From: Sphingomonadaceae bacterium 3R27E2-A
GTDB lineage: Bacteria; Pseudomonadota; Alphaproteobacteria; Sphingomonadales; Sphingomonadaceae
Assembly: GCA_005503165.1 (NCBI GenBank)
Contig: SCNT01000001.1
Span: 62,001-126,000 of the forward strand
Length of the DNA: 64,000 nt
Direction: 5' to 3'
The notes beneath the pieces are model-generated. The model saw only the letters and a program-made list of their open reading frames with translations. It was not told the DNA's origin and made no database searches. Both the position numbers and the translations under genes were made by a program. Position 1 is the first letter of the stretch, and every line of letters begins with the position of its first letter. Positions 10,305 through 18,532 of the stretch are shown here, piece after piece.

Positions 10305-10357
10305 GGTCTCAAGCTAGGGGGGATTATGGGGGCTGAAGGCGCCGGAGGGATCCGGAC

Positions 10358-10708
10358 ATGAACTGGCTGTGGCTTGCCGCGGCGGCGATGACGCTGTCCG
10401 CCCTCACCCATTCGATCCTCGGCGAAAAACGGCTGATCCAGCCGCTGCTGCGCATCAAGCGCGGCATCCTGCTCGCCGACCTGCCGCGCAAGGTGTTCCG
10501 CTTCGCGTGGCACGCCATGGCGGTGCTGATGCTGCTGTCGGCGGCGACGGTCGCCTGGCCGGGCAGCCCGCGCGGACTGATTATCGTCATCGGTATCGGC
10601 TGGGTCGGAACCGGACTGGTCAATGCCGCGTGTACCGGAGGACGACACATCATCTGGCCCTTCCTCGCGGGGTCGGGGGTGCTTGCCTTGATCGGAGCAT
10701 GGGCTTGA
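10358..10708 (+). CDS. Small hydrophobic membrane protein
   Basis: 116 residues with about four hydrophobic segments (starting MNWLWLAAAAMTLSALTHSI) and almost no soluble domain; the loop between helices 1 and 2 is basic. A GGAGGGATCC stretch precedes the ATG. I do not recognise a named family. Its last bases overlap the start of the next membrane protein by 10 nt, so the pair is probably coexpressed. It sits between isovaleryl-CoA dehydrogenase and a family C repeat. Confidence 0.75.
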   Translation: MNWLWLAAAAMTLSALTHSILGEKRLIQPLLRIKRGILLADLPRKVFRFAWHAMAVLMLLSAATVAWPGSPRGLIIVIGIGWVGTGLVNAACTGGRHIIWPFLAGSGVLALIGAWA

Positions 10709-11004
10709 ACGACGCCGTACTGACCGCGCTGCAATATTATGGCGCCGGCGCGGCGACGCTGGCGGCGCTGGTCGTGTCGCTCAACCTCGGGCGGCGCTGG
10801 ACCGGCTGGGCGTTCGTGGTGTTCGTGACGAGCAGTATCGCGCTTATCCTGTGGGGGTTTTTCCAACCCGAAAGCGAGGGCATCGGGTGGCAGAATATCG
10901 CGCTGCTGATCATCAATGCGATCGGGGTGTATCGGTATCTGATTTTGAAGGAGAAGCCGGCGACAGCGGACGGCGAACAGTCTTCAACAGCTTCGTCACC
11001 CTGA
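10699..11004 (+). CDS. Small membrane protein, C-terminus ends inside a repeat
   Basis: 101 residues with three hydrophobic segments (YYGAGAATLAALVVSLNLG, WAFVVFVTSSIALILWGFF, IALLIINAIGVYRYLIL). The start ATG overlaps the upstream gene. No family is recognised, although such proteins often accompany other small membrane proteins. The last residues and the TGA stop are encoded by the first bases of repeat copy C1 (GTCACCCTGA), so repeat insertion probably set the present C-terminus. Confidence 0.7.
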   Translation: MGLNDAVLTALQYYGAGAATLAALVVSLNLGRRWTGWAFVVFVTSSIALILWGFFQPESEGIGWQNIALLIINAIGVYRYLILKEKPATADGEQSSTASSP

Positions 11005-11098
11005 ACTTGTTTCAGGGTCCATGGCCCGGCCTATCCTTCGACGCAGCGTCGAATTCGAGTACAGGCCATGGATGCTGAAACAAGTTCAGCATGACGAG
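10994..11098. repeat. Family C inverted repeat, copy 1
   Basis: Arms CGTCACCCTGAACTTGTTTC-AGGGTCCATGGCC and the inverse GGCCATGGATGCTGAAACAA-GTTCAGCATGACG flank a variable centre of about 30 nt. Near-identical arms occur at 17878 and 27380 with different centres. It lies between two convergent genes and supplies the stop of the upstream membrane-protein gene. Confidence 0.92.
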
Positions 11099-11130
11099 GG
11101 TTGATAGGCTTTTCCTGTCGTAACCTCGCT

Positions 11131-13218
11131 TTACCCCCACACCCGCACGCGCTTGTCGGGGGCGAGGTAGAGCTTGTCGCCTTCCTTGACATTGAACGCC
11201 TTGTACCAGGCATCCAGATTCCGCACCGTCAGCGCGCGGTACATGCCCGGCGCGTGGCCGTCGGTCGCGACGCGGGCGCGGAGCGCCTCGGCGCGCATCT
11301 TGGTTGCCCAGGTCTGGGCGAAGGCGATGAAGAAGCGCTGATCGCCGGTGAAGCCGTCGATCACCGGCGCTTCCTTACCCCCGAGCGAGGCGCGATAGGC
11401 GTCGTAGGACGCCTGCAGCCCCGCGACGTCGGCGATATTTTCGCCGAGCGTCAGCCGCCCGTTGAGCGCGAGGTCGGGGAACGGCTTATAGGTATCATAT
11501 TGCGCGGCGAGCGCGTCGCCCGCGGCGTTGAACCTAGCGAGGTCGGCGGGGGTCCACCAGTTGCGCAGCGCGCCGGTGGCGTCGAAGGCCGCGCCATTAT
11601 TGTCGAAGCTGTGGCTGATTTCATGCCCGATGACGGCGCCGATCGCGCCGTAATTGAACGCGGGGTCGGCCTTGGCGTTGAAGAAGGGCGGCTGGAGGAT
11701 CGCGGCGGGGAAGTTCATCGCGTTTTGGACGGGCAGGTTCACCGCATTGACCGTCTGCGGCACCATCCACCATTCGCCCTTGTCCATCGGCTTGCCGATC
11801 TTGGCGAGCTGGTGCGCGGTCTCGGCCTTTTCGCCCGCGACGACATTGGCATAGGCGTCGGTCGCGCTGACCGTATAGGCGCCATAGTCGCGCCAAGTCT
11901 CGGGATAGCCGACGCCGACCGCGATCCCCTCGACCTTCCTGATCGCTTCCTTCTTGGTTTCGGGCGCCATCCATTCGATCGTCTCGACGCGCTTGGCAAA
12001 GGCCGCCTTGATCCCCGCTACCATGTCGGACACTTCGGCCTTCGCCGCGGCGGGGAAATATTTGTCGGCATAGGCCTTGCCCACGGCATCGCCGAGATAG
12101 ATGTCGAGCGCGTCGAGCGCGCGCTTGTCGCGGGCGCGCTGCTGCGGGGTGCCGGCGAGCGTGGTGCCGTAGAAGGCGAAATGCGCGCGATCGACCGCGC
12201 TCGGCAGCACGTCGCTGTGGCTGTTGATCTGGTGGAAGACGAGCCAGTCCTTCCACGCATCGAGCGGCTCGGAGGCGACGAGCGCCGAGAGCCCGGTAAT
12301 CGCATTCGCATGATAGGCACCGAACTTGCCCGCGTCGGCGAGCCCCGCGGCGCCGAAGTAGGCGTCCCAGTCGATGCCGGGCGCCTTCCTGGCGAAATCG
12401 CCCTTGGCCCAGACCGCCGCCGATTTGGTGAAATCCTCGCTCTGCTCGCGTGTCGCATGCGCCTTGGCGATCTTCACTTCGAGGTCGTAGATGCGCTTCG
12501 CCTTCGCCGAGGCGTCGGGCTGGCCCGCAGCGGTCAGAAGCTTGGCGACATAGGCCTGATACTCCGTGCGGATCGCGGCCATCTTGGGATCGGCCGAGAG
12601 ATAATATTCACGCTCGGGCAAACCGAGACCGCCTTGCAGCACATAAGGGATGACCTCGCCGGGGGTGGCGAGCCCCTGTGTCACGAAGAGGCCGAAGAGA
12701 TTTTCGGTGCCGAAATCGGTGGCGTTGAGCGGGTCGACGTCGGCGCGGGTCTGTTCGCCGAGCACTTTGGAGAGCGCCGCCTTGTCGGCGATCGCGTTGA
12801 AGCGCGCGATGTCGGCGGCGACGGGCTTCATCCCCGCGGCGTCGATCGCCTTGGTATCGACATAGGCCTTGTAGAAGGCGGCGATGCGGCCTTCGTTGGT
12901 GTCGGCGGCGGCGTCGCCCTTGACGATCGCGTCGACCAGTTCGCGGTTGCGCTTTTCGGTTTCGAGCTGCGCCACATAGAAGGCGCCGATCGACGAGCGG
13001 TCGGCGGGGATTTCGGTCGTCTTGTTCCAATTGTCGTTGGCATAGGCGTAGAAATCGTCGCCGGGCTTGGCGCTGGTGTCCATCGCGGCCTTGCTGATGC
13101 CGAGTTCGGTCCCGACGGTATAGGCGGCGCTGCTTTCCTCCTTGCCGCCCGAGCAGGCGGCGGTGGAGCCGAGGATGGCGGCGCTGGACAGCAGGATGGC
13201 GAGGAAGCGATGGTTCAT
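11131..13218 (-). CDS. M13-family zinc metalloendopeptidase, predicted lipoprotein
   Basis: 695 residues. The N-terminal [22 protein letters not shown] stretch reads as a lipoprotein signal with the acylated Cys at the end, so it is probably anchored facing the periplasm or outside. The neprilysin-like domain carries zinc motif HEISH (residues 532-536) and third ligand GENIAD (592-597), and ends with the family's C-terminal RVW motif. M13 enzymes cleave peptides. ATG 13218 is chosen for the signal peptide. It diverges from mccB across a 146-nt intergenic region. Confidence 0.92.
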   Translation of the reverse strand: MNHRFLAILLSSAAILGSTAACSGGKEESSAAYTVGTELGISKAAMDTSAKPGDDFYAYANDNWNKTTEIPADRSSIGAFYVAQLETEKRNRELVDAIVKGDAAADTNEGRIAAFYKAYVDTKAIDAAGMKPVAADIARFNAIADKAALSKVLGEQTRADVDPLNATDFGTENLFGLFVTQGLATPGEVIPYVLQGGLGLPEREYYLSADPKMAAIRTEYQAYVAKLLTAAGQPDASAKAKRIYDLEVKIAKAHATREQSEDFTKSAAVWAKGDFARKAPGIDWDAYFGAAGLADAGKFGAYHANAITGLSALVASEPLDAWKDWLVFHQINSHSDVLPSAVDRAHFAFYGTTLAGTPQQRARDKRALDALDIYLGDAVGKAYADKYFPAAAKAEVSDMVAGIKAAFAKRVETIEWMAPETKKEAIRKVEGIAVGVGYPETWRDYGAYTVSATDAYANVVAGEKAETAHQLAKIGKPMDKGEWWMVPQTVNAVNLPVQNAMNFPAAILQPPFFNAKADPAFNYGAIGAVIGHEISHSFDNNGAAFDATGALRNWWTPADLARFNAAGDALAAQYDTYKPFPDLALNGRLTLGENIADVAGLQASYDAYRASLGGKEAPVIDGFTGDQRFFIAFAQTWATKMRAEALRARVATDGHAPGMYRALTVRNLDAWYKAFNVKEGDKLYLAPDKRVRVWG

Positions 13219-13364
13219 GGCGGACGACCTTGTGTTTGGAAAATATGCCGAAGCAACGGGCCTGTGTGCCGATGGTTTCGACGCCACCCCATTTCGGCCT
13301 GCGGCGCTTTCCAATCGACGAACGACCCGCTAACGCCGCTTTTCTGAACGGGAGAGAAATCGAC

Positions 13365-14999
13365 GTGAGCGCACCGGTCCTGGGAACGATGATCAACGCC
13401 GATGGCGAGGCCTATCGCGCCAATGCCGCGCATAATATCGCGCTGAAGGATGAACTGCGCGCGCGCGTTGCCGAAGCGGCGCTGGGCGGCAACGAAAAAT
13501 CGCGCGAACGCCACACGAGCCGCGGCAAATTGCTGCCGCGCGAGCGCGTCGAGCGGCTGCTCGATCCGGGCTCGCCCTTCCTCGAAATCGGCCAGCTCGC
13601 CGCCAACGACCTCTACGACGGCGAAGTGCCGGGCGCCGGGCTGATCTGCGGCATCGGGCGCGTGTCGGGACGCCAGTGCATGATCGTGTGCAACGACGCG
13701 ACGGTGAAGGGCGGCACTTACTACCCCATGACGGTGAAGAAGCATCTGCGCGCGCAGGAAATTGCCGAGGCGAACCGCCTGCCGTGCATCTACCTGGTCG
13801 ACTCGGGCGGCGCGAACCTGCCGCACCAGGACCAGGTCTTTCCCGACCGCGACCATTTCGGGCGCATCTTCTTCAACCAGGCGAATATGTCGGCGAAGCG
13901 AATCCCGCAGATCGCGTGCGTGATGGGCAGCTGCACCGCGGGCGGCGCCTATGTGCCCGCGATGTCGGACGAGACCGTCATTGTCCGCAATCAGGGCACG
14001 ATCTTCCTCGCCGGCCCGCCGCTGGTGAAGGCGGCGACGGGCGAGGAAATCAGCGCCGAGAATCTGGGCGGCGGCGACCTGCATGCCAAGAAATCGGGCG
14101 TGGTTGACCATCTCGCCGAAAATGACGAGCATGCGCTGACGATCGTGCGCGATATCGTGTCGCACCTCTCAGGTCCGTTCGTGTCGAGCGAAGTCGAGAC
14201 ACGTCCCTCGACCTCGCTCGGGACAAGCGGAATGAGGGAGCCAAGGCCGCCGAAATACGACCCGGAGGAACTCTATGGCGTCATTCCGCAGGATGTGCGT
14301 GCGCCTTACGACGTGCACGAGGTCATCGCCCGGGTGGTCGACGGCAGCGAGTTTCACGAGTTCAAGGCGAACTACGGCAGCACGCTCGTGTGCGGTTTCG
14401 CGCATATCTGGGGCATCCCGGTCGCGATCCTAGCGAACAATGGCGTGCTGTTCAGCGAAAGCGCCGTGAAGGGCGCGCATTTCATCGAACTGGCCCAGCA
14501 GCGGCGCATTCCCCTGCTCTTCCTGCAGAATATCTCGGGCTTCATGGTCGGTGGGAAGTACGAGGCCGAAGGCATTGCAAAACATGGCGCCAAGCTGGTG
14601 ACCGCGGTTGCCACGGCGACGGTGCCCAAGATCACGGTGCTGATCGGCGGCAGCTTTGGCGCGGGCAATTATGGGATGTGCGGGCGGGCTTATTCGCCGC
14701 GGTTTTTGTTCACCTGGCCCAACGCGCGGATTTCGGTGATGGGCGGCGAGCAGGCGGCGAGCGTGCTGGCGACGGTGCACCGCGATGCCGACAAATGGAC
14801 GGCGGAGGAGGCGGAGGCCTTCAAGGCGCCGATCCGGAAGAAATATGAGGATGAGGGCAATCCGTACCACGCCACCGCACGCCTGTGGGACGATGGCATC
14901 ATCGACCCGGCACAGACGCGCGATGTGCTCGGGCTGGCCTTTGCGGCAACGCTGAATGCGCCGGTCGAGGAGCGCGGGTTTGGGGTGTTCAGGATGTGA
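13365..14999 (+). CDS. liuB: Methylcrotonyl-CoA carboxylase, beta (carboxyltransferase) subunit
   Basis: 544 residues by the chosen GTG start, which has GGGAGAG about 9 nt upstream; no nearer ATG fits as well. It transfers carboxylate from biotin to 3-methylcrotonyl-CoA in leucine breakdown. The N-terminal crotonase-like half shows [28 protein letters not shown] and [17 protein letters not shown]. The C-terminal half shows [22 protein letters not shown] and [19 protein letters not shown]. Residues 271-289, in the linker between halves, are encoded by a repeat of family D, so the protein is a little longer than usual. An acetyl- or propionyl-CoA enzyme is less likely given the FMVGGKYE and NYGM features. 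Confidence 0.92.
   Translation: MSAPVLGTMINADGEAYRANAAHNIALKDELRARVAEAALGGNEKSRERHTSRGKLLPRERVERLLDPGSPFLEIGQLAANDLYDGEVPGAGLICGIGRVSGRQCMIVCNDATVKGGTYYPMTVKKHLRAQEIAEANRLPCIYLVDSGGANLPHQDQVFPDRDHFGRIFFNQANMSAKRIPQIACVMGSCTAGGAYVPAMSDETVIVRNQGTIFLAGPPLVKAATGEEISAENLGGGDLHAKKSGVVDHLAENDEHALTIVRDIVSHLSGPFVSSEVETRPSTSLGTSGMREPRPPKYDPEELYGVIPQDVRAPYDVHEVIARVVDGSEFHEFKANYGSTLVCGFAHIWGIPVAILANNGVLFSESAVKGAHFIELAQQRRIPLLFLQNISGFMVGGKYEAEGIAKHGAKLVTAVATATVPKITVLIGGSFGAGNYGMCGRAYSPRFLFTWPNARISVMGGEQAASVLATVHRDADKWTAEEAEAFKAPIRKKYEDEGNPYHATARLWDDGIIDPAQTRDVLGLAFAATLNAPVEERGFGVFRM
14175..14231. repeat. Family D inverted repeat inside mccB (in frame)
   Basis: 57 nt. The left arm CCGTTCGTGTCGAGCGAAGT-CGAGACACG matches the intergenic copies at 48867 and 19396; the right arm CCTCGACCTCGCTCGGGACA-AGCGGA is a diverged inverse. 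It adds 19 codons without a stop and encodes [19 protein letters not shown], a peptide that only makes sense as translated repeat. Confidence 0.9.
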
Positions 15000-15010
15000 G
15001 GGGCTAATCG

Positions 15011-15334
15011 ATGGAACAAGAGACGCCTATTTCGTCCGATCGAGCGAAGGGCGCCGGTATGTGGGCGGCGATCCACATGGTCGCATACTTCGGAGCGGCC
15101 GGATTCGCATGGGGTCTTGCGCTGCGAGGAAGTCTAATATGTTTCGCCGTAGCTGGCGGTTTAGTTGGTTTGATCATCGGAGTATTTTTTGGCTTTCTCG
15201 TTGTCTCTCGCCAACGAACTGAGGAACGCGTGAAAGACATGATGTTTGCAGTGGGGGCGACTTGGGGAAATCTCGCGATCGTCGCCGGTGCAGTCGGGTT
15301 AATGGTTTGGATCGTCAGAATTATATTCTTCTGA
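15011..15334 (+). CDS. Small membrane protein of unknown function
   Basis: 107 residues: an acidic-to-basic N-terminus (MEQETPISSDRAKG), then three hydrophobic segments (about residues 17-39, 43-66 and 80-106). I recognise no family. Base composition is visibly less GC-rich than the carboxylase genes on either side, with many A/T third positions, so it may be a later arrival. It starts 11 nt after the mccB stop and lies between mccB and the DUF559/repeat block that precedes mccA. Confidence 0.65.
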   Translation: MEQETPISSDRAKGAGMWAAIHMVAYFGAAGFAWGLALRGSLICFAVAGGLVGLIIGVFFGFLVVSRQRTEERVKDMMFAVGATWGNLAIVAGAVGLMVWIVRIIFF

Positions 15335-15380
15335 GGAATTCGCAAAGTGACCATCTTTTTCCTCACCGCCAATCGTGGCG

Positions 15381-15575
15381 CTCCTCCCCGGCACGGGGAG
15401 GGGGACCATGCGAAGCATGGTGGAGGGGTACGGGCAGGAATACACAGCGGTGTGAGCCAGGAGATGGTGGGGCAAATTTTATGGTGGAAACAGTGGAGAC
15501 ATCGGACGTCTCGCTTACCCGCCTGTACCCCTCCACCACCCTTCGGGTGGTCCCCCTCCCCGTGCCGGGGAGGAT
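15381..15575. repeat. Family R element, complete copy upstream of the DUF559 gene
   Basis: Left half 15381-15430 (CTCCTCCCCGGCACGGGGAG, GGGACCATGCGAAGCATGG, TGGAGGGGTAC) and inverted right half 15525-15575 (GTACCCCTCCACCACCC, TTCGGGTGGTCCCCCTCC, CCGTGCCGGGGAGGAT) are separated by about 95 nt. The outer hairpin uses GGCACGGGG instead of the GCGGCGAAGCCG type. The final GGGGAGGAT lies 9 nt before the GTG start of the DUF559 gene and would act as its ribosome-binding site. Confidence 0.9.
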
Positions 15576-15582
15576 CGGCTTT

Positions 15583-16029
15583 GTGATCAATGGGCCGCAG
15601 GAGACGCTCAAGCGTGCGCGCAAGCTGCGGAGCGAGATGAGCTTGCCCGAACTCATGCTCTGGCGGTTACTCAGGGATCGGCCCGAGGGTTTCAAGTTTC
15701 GGCGTCAGCATCCCGCGGGCGTCTACATATTAGACTTCTATTGCCCGGCAGTACGCCTGGCGATTGAAATCGATGGCAAAGTTCATGAAGGCGAACGGGC
15801 GGCACAACAGGATGCAGCCCGCTCGAACTTCCTGAAATCGCAGCATGTCGCGACATTGCGCGTGCCGGCGACGGCCATCATGACAGGTGTGGAGAGCGCG
15901 GTGACGCGGATAGTCGAAGTGTGCAAGGAACGGGCAATGAAGATCGGCGAACGGCAAGGCAAACCGCCTGTGCCCCTCCACCATCCTTCGGATGGTCCCC
16001 CTCCCCGTACCGGGGAGGATCGCGCATGA
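15583..16029 (+). CDS. DUF559 (Vsr/PD-(D/E)XK-fold) protein embedded in family R repeats
   Basis: 148 residues from GTG 15583. The sequence LKRARKLRSEMSLPELMLWR, then FKFRRQHPAGVYILDFYC and VRLAIEIDGKVHE is diagnostic of DUF559. Asp51, Glu62 and Asp64 fit the acidic core of a restriction-like nuclease fold. The start codon is set by the GGGGAGGAT end of the upstream repeat. The last 20 or so residues (PPVPLHHPSDGPPPRTGEDR) are a translation of the downstream half repeat, and the stop overlaps the mccA ATG. Biochemical function is unknown for the family; nuclease activity and a role in repeat movement are inference. The frame stays open upstream to 15262, so the start is not certain. Confidence 0.85.
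   Translation: MINGPQETLKRARKLRSEMSLPELMLWRLLRDRPEGFKFRRQHPAGVYILDFYCPAVRLAIEIDGKVHEGERAAQQDAARSNFLKSQHVATLRVPATAIMTGVESAVTRIVEVCKERAMKIGERQGKPPVPLHHPSDGPPPRTGEDRA
15969..16020 (+). repeat. Family R half element at the 3' end of the DUF559 gene
   Basis: A right half only: GTGCCCCTCCACCATCC, a small hairpin, GATGGTCCCCCTCCCC, GTACCGGGGAGGAT. It matches the right half of the upstream copy and is in the same orientation, so the DUF559 gene is bounded by direct right halves. The terminal GGGGAGGAT lies 5-6 nt before the mccA ATG and is its evident Shine-Dalgarno sequence. Confidence 0.88.
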
Positions 16030-17867
16030 TCCAGTCCCTCCTAATCGCCAATCGCGGCGAAATCGCCTGCCGTATCATCCGCACCGCGCGCGAGATGGGC
16101 ATAAGGACCGTTGCGGTCTATTCGGACGCCGATGCCAGGGCGCTGCATGTGCGCGAGGCCGATGAGGCGGTGCATATCGGGCCTTCGCCGGCGCGAGAGA
16201 GCTATCTGATCGGCGAGAAGATCATTGCTGCCGCCCAGGCGACGGGAGCCGAGGCGATCCACCCGGGTTATGGTTTCCTCTCCGAGAACGCCGAATTCGC
16301 GCAGGCGGTCGCCGACGCGGGGCTCGTCTGGGTCGGGCCAAAACCTTCGTCGATCACCGCGATGGGCCTCAAGGACGCCGCCAAGAAGCTGATGGCCGAG
16401 GCGGGCGTGCCGGTGACGCCGGGCTATATGGGCGAAAACCAGGACCCCGCCTTCCTTGCCGAACAGGCCGGGCAGATCGGCTATCCCGTGCTGATCAAGG
16501 CGGTCGCCGGCGGCGGCGGCAAGGGGATGCGCAAGGTCGACGCCGCGGCGGACTTCGCCGACGCGCTCGCTTCGTGCCAGCGCGAAGCGGCGGCGTCGTT
16601 CGGCAACGACCATGTGCTGATCGAGAAATATATCCTGACCCCGCGCCATATCGAGGTGCAGGTGTTCGGCGACACGCACGGCAACGTCGTCCACCTGTTC
16701 GAGCGCGACTGCTCGCTCCAGCGCCGGCACCAGAAGGTGATCGAGGAAGCCCCTGCCCCCGGCATGGACGACGCGACGCGCGCCGAGCTCTGCGCCGCAG
16801 CGGTGCGCGCGGCGAAGGCGGTCGATTATGTCGGTGCGGGTACGATCGAGTTCATCGCCGACGCCAGCGAAGGCCTGCGCGCCGACCGCATCTGGTTCAT
16901 GGAAATGAACACCCGGCTGCAGGTCGAGCATCCGGTGACCGAGGAGATCACCGGAGTCGACCTGGTCGAATGGCAGCTGCGCGTCGCGTCGGGGGAACCG
17001 ATCCCGCTGGCGCAGGACGAGCTTTCGATCAACGGCTGGGCGATGGAAGCGCGGCTCTATGCCGAGGATCCGGCGAAGGGCTTCCTGCCCTCGATCGGCA
17101 CGCTCGAGCTGTTCCAGTTGCCCGAGCAGATGGGCCGCGTCGATACCGGCGTCTACGAAGGCGCCGCGGTCTCGCCCTTCTACGACCCGATGATCGCGAA
17201 GGTCATCGCGTGGGGCGAGGACCGCGAGGAAGCGCGCGAACTCTTGTCCGAGATGCTCGAGGACAGCGCGATCTGGCCGGTGAAAACGAATTCGGCCTTC
17301 CTTATCGCCGCGCTCGACCATCCCGATTTCGTCGCGGGCAGCGTCGATACGGGACTGATCGGCCGCGACGGCGACAGCATGACCGCCGAGCCCGAACCCT
17401 CGGCGCAGGCGCTGACCAACGCCGCGATGGCGATGACGCCGCGGTCGCTCCAGGCAGGCTTCCGGCTCAACGCGCCCGACGTGCGCTCGGCCCCCTTCCT
17501 GCTCGACGGCAAGCGCGTCGAGGTGGCGCTCCATGGTCCCGGCGCCGCGGATCCCGCGCCCGCGATGCTGGTCGCCGAGAGCGGATCGGTGTGGCAGTTG
17601 ACCCCGTGGCGCGCCGCGGGGAGCACCGGCGGGGCGGCGGGCGACGGCGCGATCCTGTCGCCGATGCCGGGCAAGGTCATCGCGGTCGACGTCGCCGCGG
17701 GCGATAGCGTGACCAAGGGGCAGAAATTGCTGACGCTCGAGGCGATGAAGATGGAGCATAGCCTGACCGCGCCCTTCGACGGCGTCGTCGCCGAGCTCAA
17801 CGCGGTGGCCGGCGGACAGGTACAGGTCGAGGCGCTGCTGGTGCGGATCGAGGAGGGCGACGCGTAA
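16026..17867 (+). CDS. liuD: Methylcrotonyl-CoA carboxylase, alpha (biotin carboxylase/BCCP) subunit
   Basis: 613 residues. The biotin carboxylase domain has LLIANRGEIACRI, HPGYGFLSENAEFA, the ATP-grasp loop KAVAGGGGKGMR and EMNTRLQVEHPVTE. The C-terminal biotinyl domain has EAMKMEH with Lys575 as the biotin site. With the beta subunit it carboxylates 3-methylcrotonyl-CoA; propionyl-CoA or geranyl-CoA carboxylase would look similar, but the beta subunit and isovaleryl-CoA dehydrogenase nearby favour leucine breakdown. Its ATG lies inside the DUF559 stop, and its ribosome-binding site is the end of a family R repeat, so expression is coupled to that insertion. Confidence 0.9.
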   Translation: MIQSLLIANRGEIACRIIRTAREMGIRTVAVYSDADARALHVREADEAVHIGPSPARESYLIGEKIIAAAQATGAEAIHPGYGFLSENAEFAQAVADAGLVWVGPKPSSITAMGLKDAAKKLMAEAGVPVTPGYMGENQDPAFLAEQAGQIGYPVLIKAVAGGGGKGMRKVDAAADFADALASCQREAAASFGNDHVLIEKYILTPRHIEVQVFGDTHGNVVHLFERDCSLQRRHQKVIEEAPAPGMDDATRAELCAAAVRAAKAVDYVGAGTIEFIADASEGLRADRIWFMEMNTRLQVEHPVTEEITGVDLVEWQLRVASGEPIPLAQDELSINGWAMEARLYAEDPAKGFLPSIGTLELFQLPEQMGRVDTGVYEGAAVSPFYDPMIAKVIAWGEDREEARELLSEMLEDSAIWPVKTNSAFLIAALDHPDFVAGSVDTGLIGRDGDSMTAEPEPSAQALTNAAMAMTPRSLQAGFRLNAPDVRSAPFLLDGKRVEVALHGPGAADPAPAMLVAESGSVWQLTPWRAAGSTGGAAGDGAILSPMPGKVIAVDVAAGDSVTKGQKLLTLEAMKMEHSLTAPFDGVVAELNAVAGGQVQVEALLVRIEEGDA

Positions 17868-17877
17868 ATCCTTTCCC

Positions 17878-17982
17878 TCGTCACCCTGAACTTGTTTCAG
17901 GGTCCATGGCCCGGCCTCGACAACCACGCCGCGCCAAACGAGAGAACGGGCGATGGATGCTGAAACGAGTTCAGCATGACGA
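17878..17982. repeat. Family C inverted repeat, copy 2
   Basis: The same arms as copies at 10994 and 27380 (TCACCCTGAACTTGTTTCAG and the inverse ending AGTTCAGCATGACGA), with a different centre of about 40 nt. It fills nearly the whole gap between mccA and the MaoC gene and ends 15 nt before the MaoC start. Confidence 0.92.
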
Positions 17983-17997
17983 ATTTTGGAGTATATA

Positions 17998-18447
17998 ATG
18001 GCAGGCCGCTTCTTCGACGAATGGACCATCGGCGACACGCTGACCCACGACATCCGCCGCACGGTGACCGAGACCGACAATCTGCTCTTCACGACGATGA
18101 CGCATAATCCGCAGCCTTTGCACCTCGACATCGAGGCGGCGAAGGCGTCGGAATTCGGCCAGATCCTGGTCAACGGGACCTTCACCTTCAGCCTGATGGT
18201 CGGGCTGTCGGTCGGCGACACCACGCTCGGCACGCTGGTCGCGAACCTGGGGTACGACAAGCTGGTCATGCCCAAGCCGGTGTTCATCGGCGACACGCTC
18301 CATGCGACGAGCGAAGTCGTCGGACTCAAGGAGAGCAAGTCGCGGCCCAATGCCGGGATCGTCACCTTCCTGCACAAGGCGATCAACCAGCGCGGCGAGA
18401 CGGTGTGCCAGTGCGAGCGGTCGGCGCTGCTGAAGAAAAGGAGCTGA
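17998..18447 (+). CDS. MaoC-like (R)-specific enoyl-CoA hydratase family protein
   Basis: 149 residues with a single hot-dog domain. Recognisable parts are [20 protein letters not shown], the hydratase-type segment HNPQPLHLD with its Asn/His, and [17 protein letters not shown]. The family hydrates enoyl-CoA thioesters. Given its place just after the methylcrotonyl-CoA carboxylase genes it could hydrate methylglutaconyl-CoA or another branched acyl-CoA, but that is inference. ATG 17998 is preceded by TTGGAG. A CitE-like lyase follows, a common pairing in branched-acid catabolism. Confidence 0.85.
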   Translation: MAGRFFDEWTIGDTLTHDIRRTVTETDNLLFTTMTHNPQPLHLDIEAAKASEFGQILVNGTFTFSLMVGLSVGDTTLGTLVANLGYDKLVMPKPVFIGDTLHATSEVVGLKESKSRPNAGIVTFLHKAINQRGETVCQCERSALLKKRS

Positions 18448-18450
18448 TTT

Positions 18451-18519
18451 CCGTTCGGTTCGAGCGAAGTCGAGAACCGTTTGCCCCTCGCGTGTCTCGA
18501 CTTCGCTCGACACGAACGG
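18451..18519. repeat. Family D inverted repeat, copy 2
   Basis: Arms CCGTTCGGTTCGAGCGAAGT-CGAGAACCG and CGTGTCTCGACTTCGCTCGA-CACGAACGG; the left arm is slightly diverged. It lies between the MaoC and CitE-like genes, starting 3 nt after the MaoC stop and ending 13 nt before the CitE-like start. Confidence 0.9.
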
Positions 18520-18532
18520 CATAGGTGCTGGC

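Noticed and set aside
15583..16029. DUF559 gene as a transposase or IS element
   Set aside because: No DDE, HUH or serine/tyrosine recombinase motif, and the flanks are not simple terminal inverted repeats; recorded as a repeat-associated nuclease-fold gene instead.
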